A stretch of DNA of 64,000 nt from assembly GCA_010645155.1 (NCBI GenBank), contig JAAGOF010000204.1, positions 283,096 to 347,095 on the forward strand, given 5' to 3'. Below, in pieces: positions 23,601 through 35,009 of the stretch; position 1 is the stretch's first letter, and each line of letters opens with the position of its first letter. The notes beneath the pieces were generated by a model. The model saw only the letters and a program-made list of their open reading frames with translations. It did no database searches and had not been told where the DNA came from. Both the position numbers and the translations under genes were made by a program. This stretch comes from Tigriopus japonicus. Lineage: Eukaryota > Arthropoda > Copepoda > Harpacticoida > Harpacticidae.

Positions 23601-24421
23601 ATGTTGGCCCAACTTAAAACAAAGCAAAGAAAAAGAGATGACCTTTTGAACAAGGCAACGATTAAGAGTCAACTAAAATTACTTTGAATTACCTCAATGG
23701 CTTTTAGAATCTTCATTTAAGCTGCCATAAACTTCCCCAAAAGTATTCAAGGTATTTTGTGTGGATTCACACACAGCCAATAAGGGACATATTTGTTTAG
23801 AGGAAGGATCATTTCAGACATACCTAACTTTGATCCGTCTTTGACAATCTTTACGAGCCTCTTTACATGGGGGACAAAAAATTGATGATGCACTGAACCA
23901 AATAGTGTAACTAGGTAATCTAAACTGTTTAGGTAATCTTTTCATCTAGGCGTGAACCAGATCAAACCACACTTCCTTGTGCACCTATAGTATTGCTCTT
24001 GACAGACTAAATTGGTTTAAGGGTATTCATATTTGTAAATTTATTTGACAAGCTTCACGATTGTGACAGAGCTGGGAATTATACATCTTAGGCAAATGTC
24101 CTTCAAATCTTTGACTGATTTTGTAGGTTAGGGCCCTTCTAGGAATTTTCTTCTTTCCTCTCAGAGGTATCAAATTGTTGTTAGGCGATTGAGAGGTACC
24201 TTGCGGCGTGCGATGAATTTCAGTCCGTAAAAAAACTTTATGGCAATTTAGGAAAAAAATTTTGAGGCTTGTTCAAATATTAGGGTGTTGTTTTTTTACC
24301 AATCTTCGGATTGCTTCTTGAATTCAAAGTTGTACCCCCATCTCTGCTTTTAGAACCCATAACACTATCTCTCATTTTGGCTAATCTTCGCCAACTCATC
24401 CCTTTATTGGTTTGCTTTTAG

Positions 24422-26359
24422 GTGATTGTGGTAGGCTGCCTGTTGGCGCATTTGACTGCCGGTGTACCCTTCCCATTTGCTTCTCCTGGCAAAGATTGCA
24501 ATCTGGTCCGTTCTTCCCGAAACACGGGTGAATGCTTCAATGAACCGGAATGTTCCAATCAATGCCGCACCATCAACGAGCAGCAATGCAGTACGGTTAA
24601 CCGACAACAATGTAACACCGTCAACGAGCAGCAGTGCCAAAACGTCAATGAACAAAAATGTAGCACCACCGTGGACCGCCAATGTTCGACCGTGAATGAC
24701 CGCCAATGTTCCACAGTGAACAAGCAACAATGTAGCACGGTCAATGAGCAACAATGTAACACGGTTAATGAGAGAGAATGCCAAACGGTCAACAAGCAAC
24801 AGTGCAACACTGTGAATGAGCGCCAATGTAAAACGGTCAACAAGCAACAATGTGCCACTGTCAACGAGCAAGAGTGCTCCACGGTCAATGAGCAGCAATG
24901 TACTACGGTCAACGAACAGAAATGTACCCAAGTGCCGCAAACCACCAACGAACAGCAATGTAATACCGTGAATGAGCAACAGTGCACAACGGTCAACGAG
25001 CAACAATGTTCCACGGTTAATGAGCAGAAATGCTCTCAGGTGCCGCAAACCGTGAATGAGCAGAAATGTACGACTGTCAATGAGCAGCAATGTTCCACCG
25101 TTAATGAGAACAAATGTTCCACCACCTATGAACAACAATGTTCCACTGTCACCGACCAAGAATGTTCCACCGTAAACGAACAACAATGCTCGACTGTCAA
25201 CAAGCAACAGTGCAATACCGTAACCGAGCAACAATGTTCCACGGTCAACAAACAGGAATGTTCCACCACCTATGAACAAGAATGCTCAACCACTTACTCC
25301 ACAGTAAACAACAACCAATGCTCAACTGTCCACGAAAAGGTTTGCAAAACTGTTTATGAAACTGAATGTTCCAATGGAGGCAGCAGTTATGGTGGACACC
25401 ATAACAAGAGATGGAAGCGAAGCCCTCATTTTTTCAAGAAACATGGCAACAGGGGTCACGGTAGAAGCTATGGTCACTCGCGGAAAAGTTACGGAGGGAA
25501 ACAAAACTGTCGCTCTGTTCCCAAACAGAAGTGCTCATCTGTCCCTAAGCAAAAGTGTTCCAACTCTCAACAAAAGGTTCCCAAACAGGAATGCCGCAAG
25601 GTACCCAAACAATCTTGCCGAACCGTTCCTCAAAAGGAATGCCGACCGGTTTCTCGCCAACAATGTAACAATGTTCCTCAACAACAATGCCGCAATGTCC
25701 CCAAGAAGCAATGCCGACCTGTCTCTCGACAACAATGCCAGAAGGTGCCCAAGCAACAATGTAGAAATGTTCCCCGCCAAGAGTGTCGAAACGTTCCTCG
25801 ACAGCAATGCCAGAACGTGCCCAAAACCACCTACAAACAACAGTGTTCTAACGTGCCTCGCCAGCAATGCCGCAACGTGCCACGAAAGCAATGTCAAAAC
25901 GTCCCCCGACAACAATGTCGCACTGTACCCAAGACCACTTACAAGAACCAATGTACCAACGTTCCCCGTCAACAATGCCGAAACGTACCCCGCCAACAAT
26001 GTCGCAACGTTCCGCGCCAAAAGTGTTCCAATGTTCCCCAACAAGAGTGCCAGAACGTGCCCCGGCAACAATGTAGAAATGTTCCCGAGCAACAGTGTCG
26101 GAACGTCCCACGACAACAATGCCAAAATGTGCCCAGGCAAAAATGCGTCAATGTTCCTCAACAAGAATGTCGCAACGTGGCTCGACAACAATGCCAAAAC
26201 GTGCCCAAACAGGAATGCCGCAACGTTCCTAGGCGAGAATGTAAGAATGTGGCTCGCCAACAATGTCGCAATGTTCCAGAACAGCAATGCCGTAACGTTC
26301 CACGACAACAGTGTGAGAACAAATGTGTGGATGCTTATTGGTGCAAGGTTTGCAACTGA
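24422..26359 (+). CDS. Secreted cysteine-repeat protein with two C-X7-C halves (last exon)
   Basis: About 645 codons, unrecognised. The frame opens right after a good acceptor (pyrimidine tract then TTTTAG at 24416-24421), so at least one upstream exon with the start codon is missing from this model. The first residues, VIVVGCLLAHLTAG, look like the core of a signal peptide. Cysteines then recur almost strictly every eighth residue, with a few 12-residue spacings. The N-terminal half has units like QQCSTVNE (about 36 Cys by hand count). The C-terminal half has units like QQCRNVPR (also about 36). Between them is a Gly/His/Tyr/Arg-rich bridge with the convertase-like site RWKRSP. The first half has many Glu and the second many Arg and Lys. 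It ends KVCN. A disulfide-rich structural, adhesive or cuticle-type secreted protein is an inference from composition only. An AATAAA signal follows the stop by about 130 bases. Confidence 0.8.
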   Translation: MIVVGCLLAHLTAGVPFPFASPGKDCNLVRSSRNTGECFNEPECSNQCRTINEQQCSTVNRQQCNTVNEQQCQNVNEQKCSTTVDRQCSTVNDRQCSTVNKQQCSTVNEQQCNTVNERECQTVNKQQCNTVNERQCKTVNKQQCATVNEQECSTVNEQQCTTVNEQKCTQVPQTTNEQQCNTVNEQQCTTVNEQQCSTVNEQKCSQVPQTVNEQKCTTVNEQQCSTVNENKCSTTYEQQCSTVTDQECSTVNEQQCSTVNKQQCNTVTEQQCSTVNKQECSTTYEQECSTTYSTVNNNQCSTVHEKVCKTVYETECSNGGSSYGGHHNKRWKRSPHFFKKHGNRGHGRSYGHSRKSYGGKQNCRSVPKQKCSSVPKQKCSNSQQKVPKQECRKVPKQSCRTVPQKECRPVSRQQCNNVPQQQCRNVPKKQCRPVSRQQCQKVPKQQCRNVPRQECRNVPRQQCQNVPKTTYKQQCSNVPRQQCRNVPRKQCQNVPRQQCRTVPKTTYKNQCTNVPRQQCRNVPRQQCRNVPRQKCSNVPQQECQNVPRQQCRNVPEQQCRNVPRQQCQNVPRQKCVNVPQQECRNVARQQCQNVPKQECRNVPRRECKNVARQQCRNVPEQQCRNVPRQQCENKCVDAYWCKVCN

Positions 26360-26492
26360 CATTGAGCTCAGGTCCGTCTCAAATCTTTGTACAAATTATC
26401 TCCAAGTTTCTTACTAACACCACCGTATGTGAAGCATTACCAACATCACTGCCATGATATATACATGCTTTAACTCTCATTTCCTTTCTATC

Positions 26493-26498
26493 AATAAA
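26493..26498 (+). promoter_or_regulatory. Poly(A) signal of the cysteine-repeat gene
   Basis: Canonical AATAAA about 130 bases after the stop codon of the cysteine-repeat protein, a normal position for a short 3' UTR. Confidence 0.65.
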
Positions 26499-27081
26499 GG
26501 AACGCTGGCTCTTTCGGCAGCATGGTCACAACAACCCTCAAGCCTGCCTATGAAATATTTTTTTTTTGTTTTGTTTATTTGTTGGCGCTATTATGTGGCG
26601 TTGTCAAGCAATTTTGAACGGTGCACATCCAAAGCACACCTTGAAACTTTCCTGGGTAATTTAATGGGTACTTTAGTAGTATTCTTTTTCAAAAGTTTTT
26701 GTGGACTTCACTTTTTCATAACATAAGAATTTTCAAATTCACGTACATATAAGATATAGTGGATGAGCATTTTCATATTTTGCTCTACCGTTCCGAGAAA
26801 CGAAATCTCCAAAAGACGGATGAATGTACTGCTTATTGGTTTTATGATCTCTGGTCTACCGTCAAATGCATAGGAGTTGTGAAAAAATGACTTGGGAATG
26901 CATCTCATGTTCTGGTAAAACAATGGCAACTTTATTTTGAATTGGAACCAAAGCTAACTCTCAGGCAAGATGGAGTAAAACACTTCACAATCATTTCACA
27001 TTATCACGATCCATAACAAAAGATTCATTCTAGGGGTCTGGAACAAACCTGGTAATAAAAGAAAGCTAGATTTTGATCAAA

Positions 27082-29658
27082 TTAACCTCGCCAATACTCA
27101 TTGGAAGATGCGTAAAAATTGTCGTTCCGTCGTTTGTATCTAGACAAAGCATTGCCCACATTGTGAGCGAGATTATTTAAGGCCACGTCCACCTTATATC
27201 TGAGCAATTTGGCCATCCTCCTCGGAACTTCCCACTCGTCAACGGTATCTGAAATTCAAGAAAAAGTCTCCTTTATTGGCTTACAAATGATGATATTTCC
27301 CACAAACTCAAAATAAGAAGCACATAAATAGAGGAGCATATTATTAGATATTCGCATGTCACCGCCTCTTGGTTCACAAAATTTCAATCTCAAAACATAG
27401 ACATTTGGTAGCCTGGGAATATTTCGCGAGATATATGACGAAAACGCCCTCGCGGGCAAATATGTCATTCGATTTCTACTTTCACTAATGTAAAAATCTC
27501 ATCACAATGCCTCATATTGGAGTGCGTGTGCGTAAGTTTTAACCATTATGATATGGGGTCTCAGCTGCTCAGAAATTGGTTATTGCTTGCATTCCGTTTG
27601 TGGTCAAGTCCGTCTGACAGAGTGCATTCGTGCCGATTCCCGGTTTCTTTCGTAATTGCAGTCCCCATACAACTTGCACTCTAATTCATGACAACTCATA
27701 AAAGCCCCACTGTACCCACAAGGAAGACCATCTGATACAGATATCTCGAATCTTCGACGAGCCAAGGCACCTGTTTAATCCCATTACACTAAATTTCGCA
27801 TGTGATGGTCTCTTTACGCAATGCAGATTTGTTTTTTTAATGTTTCGACAGGAACATGACGAATTTAGGTATCAAAAACTAGATAAACGCTCACCTGAGA
27901 CTCTCCGAATGGCGGGAAATCCAACGAATGGAATGAAAAAGCCAATAATGTACGCAATAATTATAATCACGATGATCGCATTGAGAACTGGGGGCCCAAT
28001 TCCGGGCAATTGGACGTTGGGAAATGTCGAGAATGGATCGAACGGAGCAGACGATCCCCCAGTAAATGAACTCACAGGACTAGCAGGGAATACTGCTGGA
28101 CGAAAAGCCACAGAAGAAGAGGCTGGGAACGTGATGGTCTCTGGAAAGACGCAAATAAGGTTATCATTGAGACCACAAACAAAGGATATATTTTTACTCA
28201 CTGGCTCCACCCAAAGTCAGGATTCGGAACCCGTTGCCATTGAAACCAACACGGTTTGATGGAGGAAGCAGTGCCCTCTTAGAACGGTAGAACTTGTTTC
28301 CGATCAGTTTGCTTATATAAGTTATGTCATACGGATTCCATTGTTCTCGATTGTTGTGCTCTCTCAGAGATGGAACAAAGATCTTCTTGATGGATCGTGC
28401 CGCCCAACTCCTGAGTTGTGATCCATCCCCTGGGGGATCACTATCGTTGGGTTGGTCAGGGTTCATGGAACTATCACTGTCGGCATTGGGAATATTGGGA
28501 TCGTTTGTATTGGGAATATTGGGATCGTTTGTATTGGGAATATTGGGATCGTTGGTATTGGGAATATTGGGATCGTTGGTATTGGGAATATTGGGATCGT
28601 TTGTATTGGGAATATTGGGATCGTTGGTATTGGGAATATTGGGATCGTTGGTATTGGGAATATTGGGATCATCACCATTGGAAATATTGGGATCGTCTCC
28701 ATTGGGAATATTGGGATCGTCTCCATTGGGAATATTGGGATCGTTGGCATTGGTAGGATCGTTCGGTTGACCTGGGTTGTTAGAAGATGATCCATCCATG
28801 GGAGGAGTGTCGTTGGATTGATCAGTACTTTGAGTGTTGTCTACATCCACGATAGGATTGTCAGCATCCATTAATGCCGCACTGTCTTGTTGTGTTGCCG
28901 AACTTGGAACCAAAATCACTAAGCACCCATCGCCAATGCTTTCAAAGGCAATCTCCGTCTGCACTATCAGCACCGTATCATCCTCTGAAAATACAAAAAT
29001 ACCAAAAGGTTTTTAAAAGCACTTTCCCCATCAGCCCATCTAAACTGAACTGACCATGCTTATCTAGAATGGCCACTTGAAATCCATCCAATTCCTGAAT
29101 TGATTCAATGTTGGAACAAGAGCCCGCATTAAAAAATACCACTGGTCTTTCTTCTTCTGCAAAATCTTCACCTTCCACCGAAATTTGACATTTGATCATG
29201 ATACTGCCATTGGTCATTTCTTGGAACTGGAACTGATATTCCCCTGCATACTTGGGATCACTGGAAGACAACTCAAAATCTTCGGTTCGCAGCACAGCAA
29301 CTTCAGTGGTTGTGGTCGTGGAGGCTGTGGAAGTTCCATCTTCTTCAGTCCCAGCCTCAGTGGGGGTTGTGTCTTCTTGATCCATAACTGATTCATCCTC
29401 ACTTAATGTGAAATCTTCCACTGTTGGTCCTGTCGTTGCAAGTATAGCAGGATCGGTTGGAATGGTGTCCACTGTGTCTTCTTCAGCTTCTGAGGTAGTT
29501 GGGGGCACATCATCAGTTGTGGGGTTTGTGCTGATTGTGGTTGCTTGGGCGTCTTCTGGCTCAGTAGGACCCAGTGTCGTTTGACTCACTACAATATTGA
29601 TTTGACACACGGAAACGCACACGAATAGAACGAAAACATGTTTTGGAGCTAAACCCAT
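27082..29658 (-). CDS. Thr/Asp-rich secreted or membrane protein with DPNIPN repeats
   Basis: Hand-built four-exon model on the minus strand: 29658-29055, 28984-28202, 28140-27895 and 27248-27082. It sums to 1800 nt (599 aa), all introns phase 1 and GT-AG. Not recognised. Order: signal peptide about 1-26, ending near INIVVSQ; a Thr/Glu/Asp/Pro-rich mucin-like stretch; a region that looks foldable, with cysteines in IKCQIS, AGSCSN and DGCLVI; eleven 8-residue units of the NDPNIPNT type; a basic segment ending in a furin-like site RSKRALL; a short Ser/Pro/Phe-rich part; a hydrophobic segment NAIIVIIIIAYIIGFF; and a basic tail ending NEYWRG. It could be a cell-surface protein whose ectodomain is cut at RSKR. 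The gene lies tail to tail with the cysteine-repeat gene, stop codons about 720 bases apart. Exon joins are supported by phase, splice consensus and an uninterrupted frame. Confidence 0.75.
28482..28743. repeat. 24-bp coding minisatellite, about 11 units
   Basis: Tandem units of the type ATTGGGAATATTGGGATCG plus a short variable part (read on the plus strand), encoding DPNIPN repeats on the minus strand. Middle units are nearly identical in DNA while the units toward 28743 differ, which suggests recent expansion or homogenisation. The repeat keeps several other frames open on both strands; those are shadows. Confidence 0.9.
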
Positions 29659-30238
29659 TCTGATATGAACTTAAGTAACACTAAAACATAACTAGACTTT
29701 GCACCACCCGTTATTATCTTCTGCCGGTTTTTCTTAAAAAGAATTGTCTTATGTATCTGTCAACCGTTGTCTTTGGAGTCTCACTCGTTTCGGAACTGAG
29801 AAGAGAAAAGAGGAAGGATTTCTTGAACCTTTTTATCCAACGCGTGCAAAAGCGTCGGGAATTTGAACCGATTCTCCTCCTTGCGCTCGGAACTTGGCCG
29901 GTTGTGCCTTGAAATGGTGGTTTGTCTGGCGAATACACTGACTAACTAAATGACTGCTGACTTTCCGAGAGCCTCAAAGCAATGATTGCCGAGATTCTTA
30001 TCAAGGCTTTATTAAACTGGTACTTTCTTGTTCAGAGTGAGGCATGTCGGGGGGTTTGAGCACTATTTCGGCGAGAGGGTGTGTGTTCTCGGCTCTAAAA
30101 AAAGACACCGGGTCCCAAGCCTCGAACGATTTTCTTTGATTTCGTGTATGATTCAGACAATTGACGTTTTTGTTTGGAAATGAAGAAGGTCAAACAAACA
30201 AAGCGCCTGTTTCCTTGACACGGGATTCCGCTCAAACA

Positions 30239-30613
30239 NNNNNNNNNNNNNNNNNNNNNNNNNNNNNNNNNNNNNNNNNNNNNNNNNNNNNNNNNNNNNN
30301 NNNNNNNNNNNNNNNNNNNNNNNNNNNNNNNNNNNNNNNNNNNNNNNNNNNNNNNNNNNNNNNNNNNNNNNNNNNNNNNNNNNNNNNNNNNNNNNNNNNN
30401 NNNNNNNNNNNNNNNNNNNNNNNNNNNNNNNNNNNNNNNNNNNNNNNNNNNNNNNNNNNNNNNNNNNNNNNNNNNNNNNNNNNNNNNNNNNNNNNNNNNN
30501 NNNNNNNNNNNNNNNNNNNNNNNNNNNNNNNNNNNNNNNNNNNNNNNNNNNNNNNNNNNNNNNNNNNNNNNNNNNNNNNNNNNNNNNNNNNNNNNNNNNN
30601 NNNNNNNNNNNNN
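30239..30613. other. Assembly gap (375 Ns)
   Basis: A run of Ns. Open frames that cross it are artefacts of unknown bases. The true length and content are not known; tandem repeats are a common cause of such gaps. Confidence 1.
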
Positions 30614-33600
30614 ATACAAGGGGAGTCAGTCAAAATAGATATGCTTGACCTCACTCTGTCCGCTCGTCGAAAAACCCAACTGGGTACCTCAGTACACATG
30701 ACTCTCCCTTTGCACTTTGCAAGTTCTTAAGCACGGTCAATTGTGGGTCAATGGGTTGGTCGTGAGGAAGGCGGCAGCACGCAAGTGAAGTTCGTTGAGC
30801 TCAAGACGACCCACCATCACATCTCAGTTCTCATTGTTCAGGGAGCATCTTCTTTGTACCTCAACCAACCCGCTGAGTCTGTAGAGTAGAGTGATACCGG
30901 AGGGGGGACTAGGAATTCGGATCCCCATTCAGATGACTAAGGAATGCACGGGTTTCGCGGGCCAACTTCATCACTCCGATGTTTGGAGAAAATGGCAAAA
31001 TGGGGGTTTGAGTAAGTGAGAGAATTTGAGATTTAATACACCCACTTGATAAGTCGCGGAATTTATCCATTAGTGCATAGTTTGAAAATATTTGTGGTGG
31101 AGATCTTAGTAAAAAATGGTGAGGCACTCCTACTTCAACCACAGACGCAAACCCAAAATCACTTCAAAGTGGCCCAAGATTCTCCGAAAGTTCCCGAGAT
31201 TAGGAATATAATTAAAAAATTGAGTGCAAACAGATTCATGAGTAGGCAGGTTGTTGGGTAATAGTCGTTTTCGACTTTTACCCAATGAGGATTGGATAAG
31301 TGGACTGATCAAATAAAATCGCTCCCTTTTAATTTACAAATGCTACGGAGAATTGGAAAATGCTTAAAAATATAATTTATTTATTTAATTGAACTGCTAC
31401 TCTCTTTTTTAAGAACGAGTATTTAAAGGTGGTTTTTCAACATGAAATTGTCAGAAGACTTCATCATAGAGCGAGCAACCTGAAAGTTAATGCACTAATC
31501 AAGATCCTACAAGAGTATTAACTATTTCTTTCATTTTGAAGGTTATGTTGGATCAAGTTGAGAATCACTGGGCTCTATATCTTTAAGGTTGACGCCACTT
31601 TTACAAATTCTGAGTGGAATTCAAGTACCTCCTAAGTAAGTAATTATTGTCTTTTTCACGATTGACAATATCTTTTCAGACTTTGATCCTTAACTGTGCT
31701 CAAATCAAACCGGAGAAAAATGATTTGTTTTGCAATAATCAATGCACGAAAACTAGAATCAGAATAATGCCTTGTACCAGAATAACCTAATTTCTACCTT
31801 TTACGGGTTCTCCCACTTTTTGTGACTAATTTCAACATGTTACATATTCAACAGTTTGGATGAGCTCATTGTCATCTCCAAAAAGTTCACTGATCTTACA
31901 ATGTGCCAAAAGATACAACGGTACATTTGACTTCACGCCGTTTTTTACAAGGTACCCTTCTTTTATATCATAATTTTCCAGCATTTGGAGAACAACTTAC
32001 ATCGTTGAAAATTTTCCGAGGCAATTCTTTACTTTTCCAAAAATAAACCTCACGATTTCCATCGTAGTGGAAAGTAAGTGAATCTTAAACGAAAATAAAC
32101 AATGGTTCGATTGCTTTTGTTATACTTTCTCACGTATTTCTTTGAGTCCTGACCAATTGTGGACAAATGTAATTCTCTGGACTCGGAAGGTCAAGGGCAC
32201 GCTTTGTGTTGTCCCATGTTTGTCTTGTCTAACAGGACCAGATCACCTGCAATACTTTTGTTTGACAAGTAAGCAAGATAGGTTTTACTGAAAATGACCA
32301 CTCAAAAGTTTGTTATTCACATTCAAGCAATTCTTTTATTGAGGCTGAGACACAAACTGCATTTGAATTCCGTTTCGGACGCTAGACATTTCAGTACGAC
32401 CATATTTGGAAATCTGCAAAGACAAGCTCGATGTCCCGTCGTCTCCATATTTTATCAGCAGTCTTTTCACAGAGTCTCAGGATCTCCAGCAATTACAAAG
32501 TTCTGTGCATGTATTCAGAACGTTTTCAAACCAAAGCTACTTCAATTCAATGGTAAGCAGACACACAATAAACCAATCGCCCTTGGGGCATCTTCATATC
32601 ATATCTCCGCTTCCAAGTCTTGTGCGTTTGTTTCATTGCACCACCCTCTGTGATTTCACTTAACTTTTTTCTCTTGTGGGCTCGTTGAAGTCACCTCCGG
32701 TCAGGGTAACCGCTAGGCTTTGTTATTTCTCGATTCCCTTGGATTATGACCGGTCAAATGCAGAAAGGCAGGATGGATAGATTGTCTAAAGATAATATCT
32801 TGACCCTCCAGGGGATCGCAAAAATTTGTGACGTGGTATTTGTGGTTCTTTTTCAATAATCAAGTTACGGATAGGGGGTAAATGAATTGTGACCATTGAA
32901 TCAGCACAGCTCAATTCAGCTATAAAAGCACGACCTATAAAAAATGACCCTGATGCTTGAGAAGCGTTTTACTTTATGAAAACTGATCTTTTTTGAATCG
33001 CCGTCCTCTTTCCAGTAAAATGTTGCGATTTCAGCCCAATTAATTGGCATCTCAACACAAAATTCCACCCAATCGACAGAGGTATTTTTTTTTCGTTGAA
33101 GCATAGTTCATCGCGCAAAAACCGTTCCATGTTTTAGGATCCAACCAAATTCAAAGTGCTTTAAAACTGTTTGGTAAAACAAGAGTCGATCAAGTTTTCT
33201 GGATGGACCTAGGGGTAGCCAAAAAAGATTATAACTTTATGGTTAGTGGCAAAAATGGCCAGCTTGATGCTGAATTATTGGCAAAGCACAGTCATTGATA
33301 GATCAATGAAATTGTAGCGTAAAAAAATTGGCGTGGATTGAAAACCCCAACTATTCATATGCTAAGTTTTGAACCTCAAAATTTACTATGCTGCTAACAG
33401 AGTTGAGCGTTACATAAATATTTGGTGCTTTTTTTCTCTCTCAAGTCTTGTTGCAGGTTGAATTAACTTTGGTTCAATTGTCCTGAAAAAACTCGTATTT
33501 TTCCGTTTTGCATAGTTCAAAAAATGTAAGCAGGTTCCATTGATGGTGGACAATAAGTACGCCTTTCGCAAATCTTTTATAACAGGGTTGTCCATAACTA

Positions 33601-35009
33601 ACGTCCCCTAGATTTTAGCACTAATATATGACAAAACTAGATGCCAAACGAACTTTTTGGTAAATATAACAGAAAGATAGAGGAATTCGCCTAAGACTTT
33701 GTTTTTTCGTCTGAGCAATTCAGTCACTATAAGGATTTGCAATGTGCGGTCAAAGGTAGAATGACTTTTTAGCATTCGGATGTTTGGATAAGGTGTTTGT
33801 TTGTTGGTCCCAGGACGTGTGTTGCGGGATTTACGCTAAAAACAAGGTTGCAGGTCAATCTCAGGTTGATTCAGAATTGTTTCTTCCTTTGCCCTTGCTG
33901 AACACAAGTTTCAATAATTCGCGCAACACTATGCACGAGTTTTGTCAAAAAGTACAAGTAAAAAAACCTGATTGAACATCCGAACGTGTGTACCAATGCG
34001 GGGAAGTCGTTCTTGAAAATAAATCTTAGTTTTATAACGAGTTAGTCAATTCCATCAAGTCTTGCTACGAGTACACCTAAAGATATTTCTTCAATATTAG
34101 TGTAACATTATTGTGTTTCGAGTAAATCAATATTTGGCATGGGACAATAAATTCAAATGACCCTGTAACTAAAGCCTTCACCTGTAACGATATTCACCTT
34201 GTGTCACAACAAAGAGAAAGGATGAATCTGGGAAATCCATGTTCGCCTGAAGGTGGAAACTCAGTCCAATTTCATTTTGTGCATTCAACATACCTTCGCT
34301 GGAAATGAATTATGATTTATGCGTTGTGTCTCAAACAAGTCAAGGAAATTATAATCTTACTCATCACCAGCCAAATAAATCTACGTTAAAAAGTCGCCTT
34401 GATCAAAATCAAAACTTGAATCAACGACCGCGAGCTAGAGACGGTTTTCTCTTAGTCTTGGATCACTACTGTCGCCTCAAGTTTCCGCAAACTTGTCACG
34501 TTTTAGTTTTGAAAAATAAACCTCAAATAATTTGTCAGTGCCACATTTAAAAACTCAGTACAACAGATTGCATTCTTAGTAAATTTAAAGAATTTTGATG
34601 TGGATGTGCAAATACGTCTGAAGTTAGTAACAAACTTTTAAAGAATCAGTAACTGAAAATAACATTACTCTTTGACGTACAAAAGTGTTAAATGTAAGAA
34701 AATGAATTTGGTTTTCCAAAAATGTATTTATCTACTGTTAGAGCTATTGAAAAAATAAAACTTTTGAAATACTTGGTTTGGCTCTTTTGTGTGGCAAACC
34801 AATTTTCTGGGCTTAAAACTTTTTTCGATTTTTTTTTTTTGCATTCCATAGCAAGCCAATTTTGATTTTTTTAAGTTTAGACCTTGAAACTAGTGTTTCA
34901 ACATCCAACATTAAAAAGGTAGAAATTTTGTCAAAGTGAAAGAACCAGCCCCTGGAACTAAATACAATTAAATTGTGATAAACAATTGGGATTTGTTATA
35001 AACGTAGCT

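Larger units (their letters stand above)
13272..24421. other. Long gene-poor region
   Basis: About 11 kb in which I cannot support any gene. The first few hundred bases are PAM 3' UTR, with a candidate ATTAAA signal at 13641-13646. Later parts are AT-rich with short scattered open frames. An AATTAC-rich repeat block lies at about 14310-14655. The 5' exon or exons and promoter of the cysteine-repeat gene must lie in this region if its first visible exon is really preceded by an intron, but I could not place them. Confidence 0.5.

Noticed and set aside
24404..26362. Long open frames on the minus strand and in other plus frames across the cysteine-repeat gene (up to about 290 codons)
   Set aside because: They come from the repeated codons of the real gene, which leave few stops in other frames. 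Their products are Leu/Val- or Cys/His-repeat strings with no start context or splice support.
28324..28795. Open frames across the 24-bp minisatellite on both strands
   Set aside because: A repeat length divisible by three keeps every stop-free frame open. Only the minus-strand frame joins to exons with matching phase and a signal peptide.
30095..30730. Open frames crossing the N gap
   Set aside because: They consist mainly of unknown residues, so there is no evidence.
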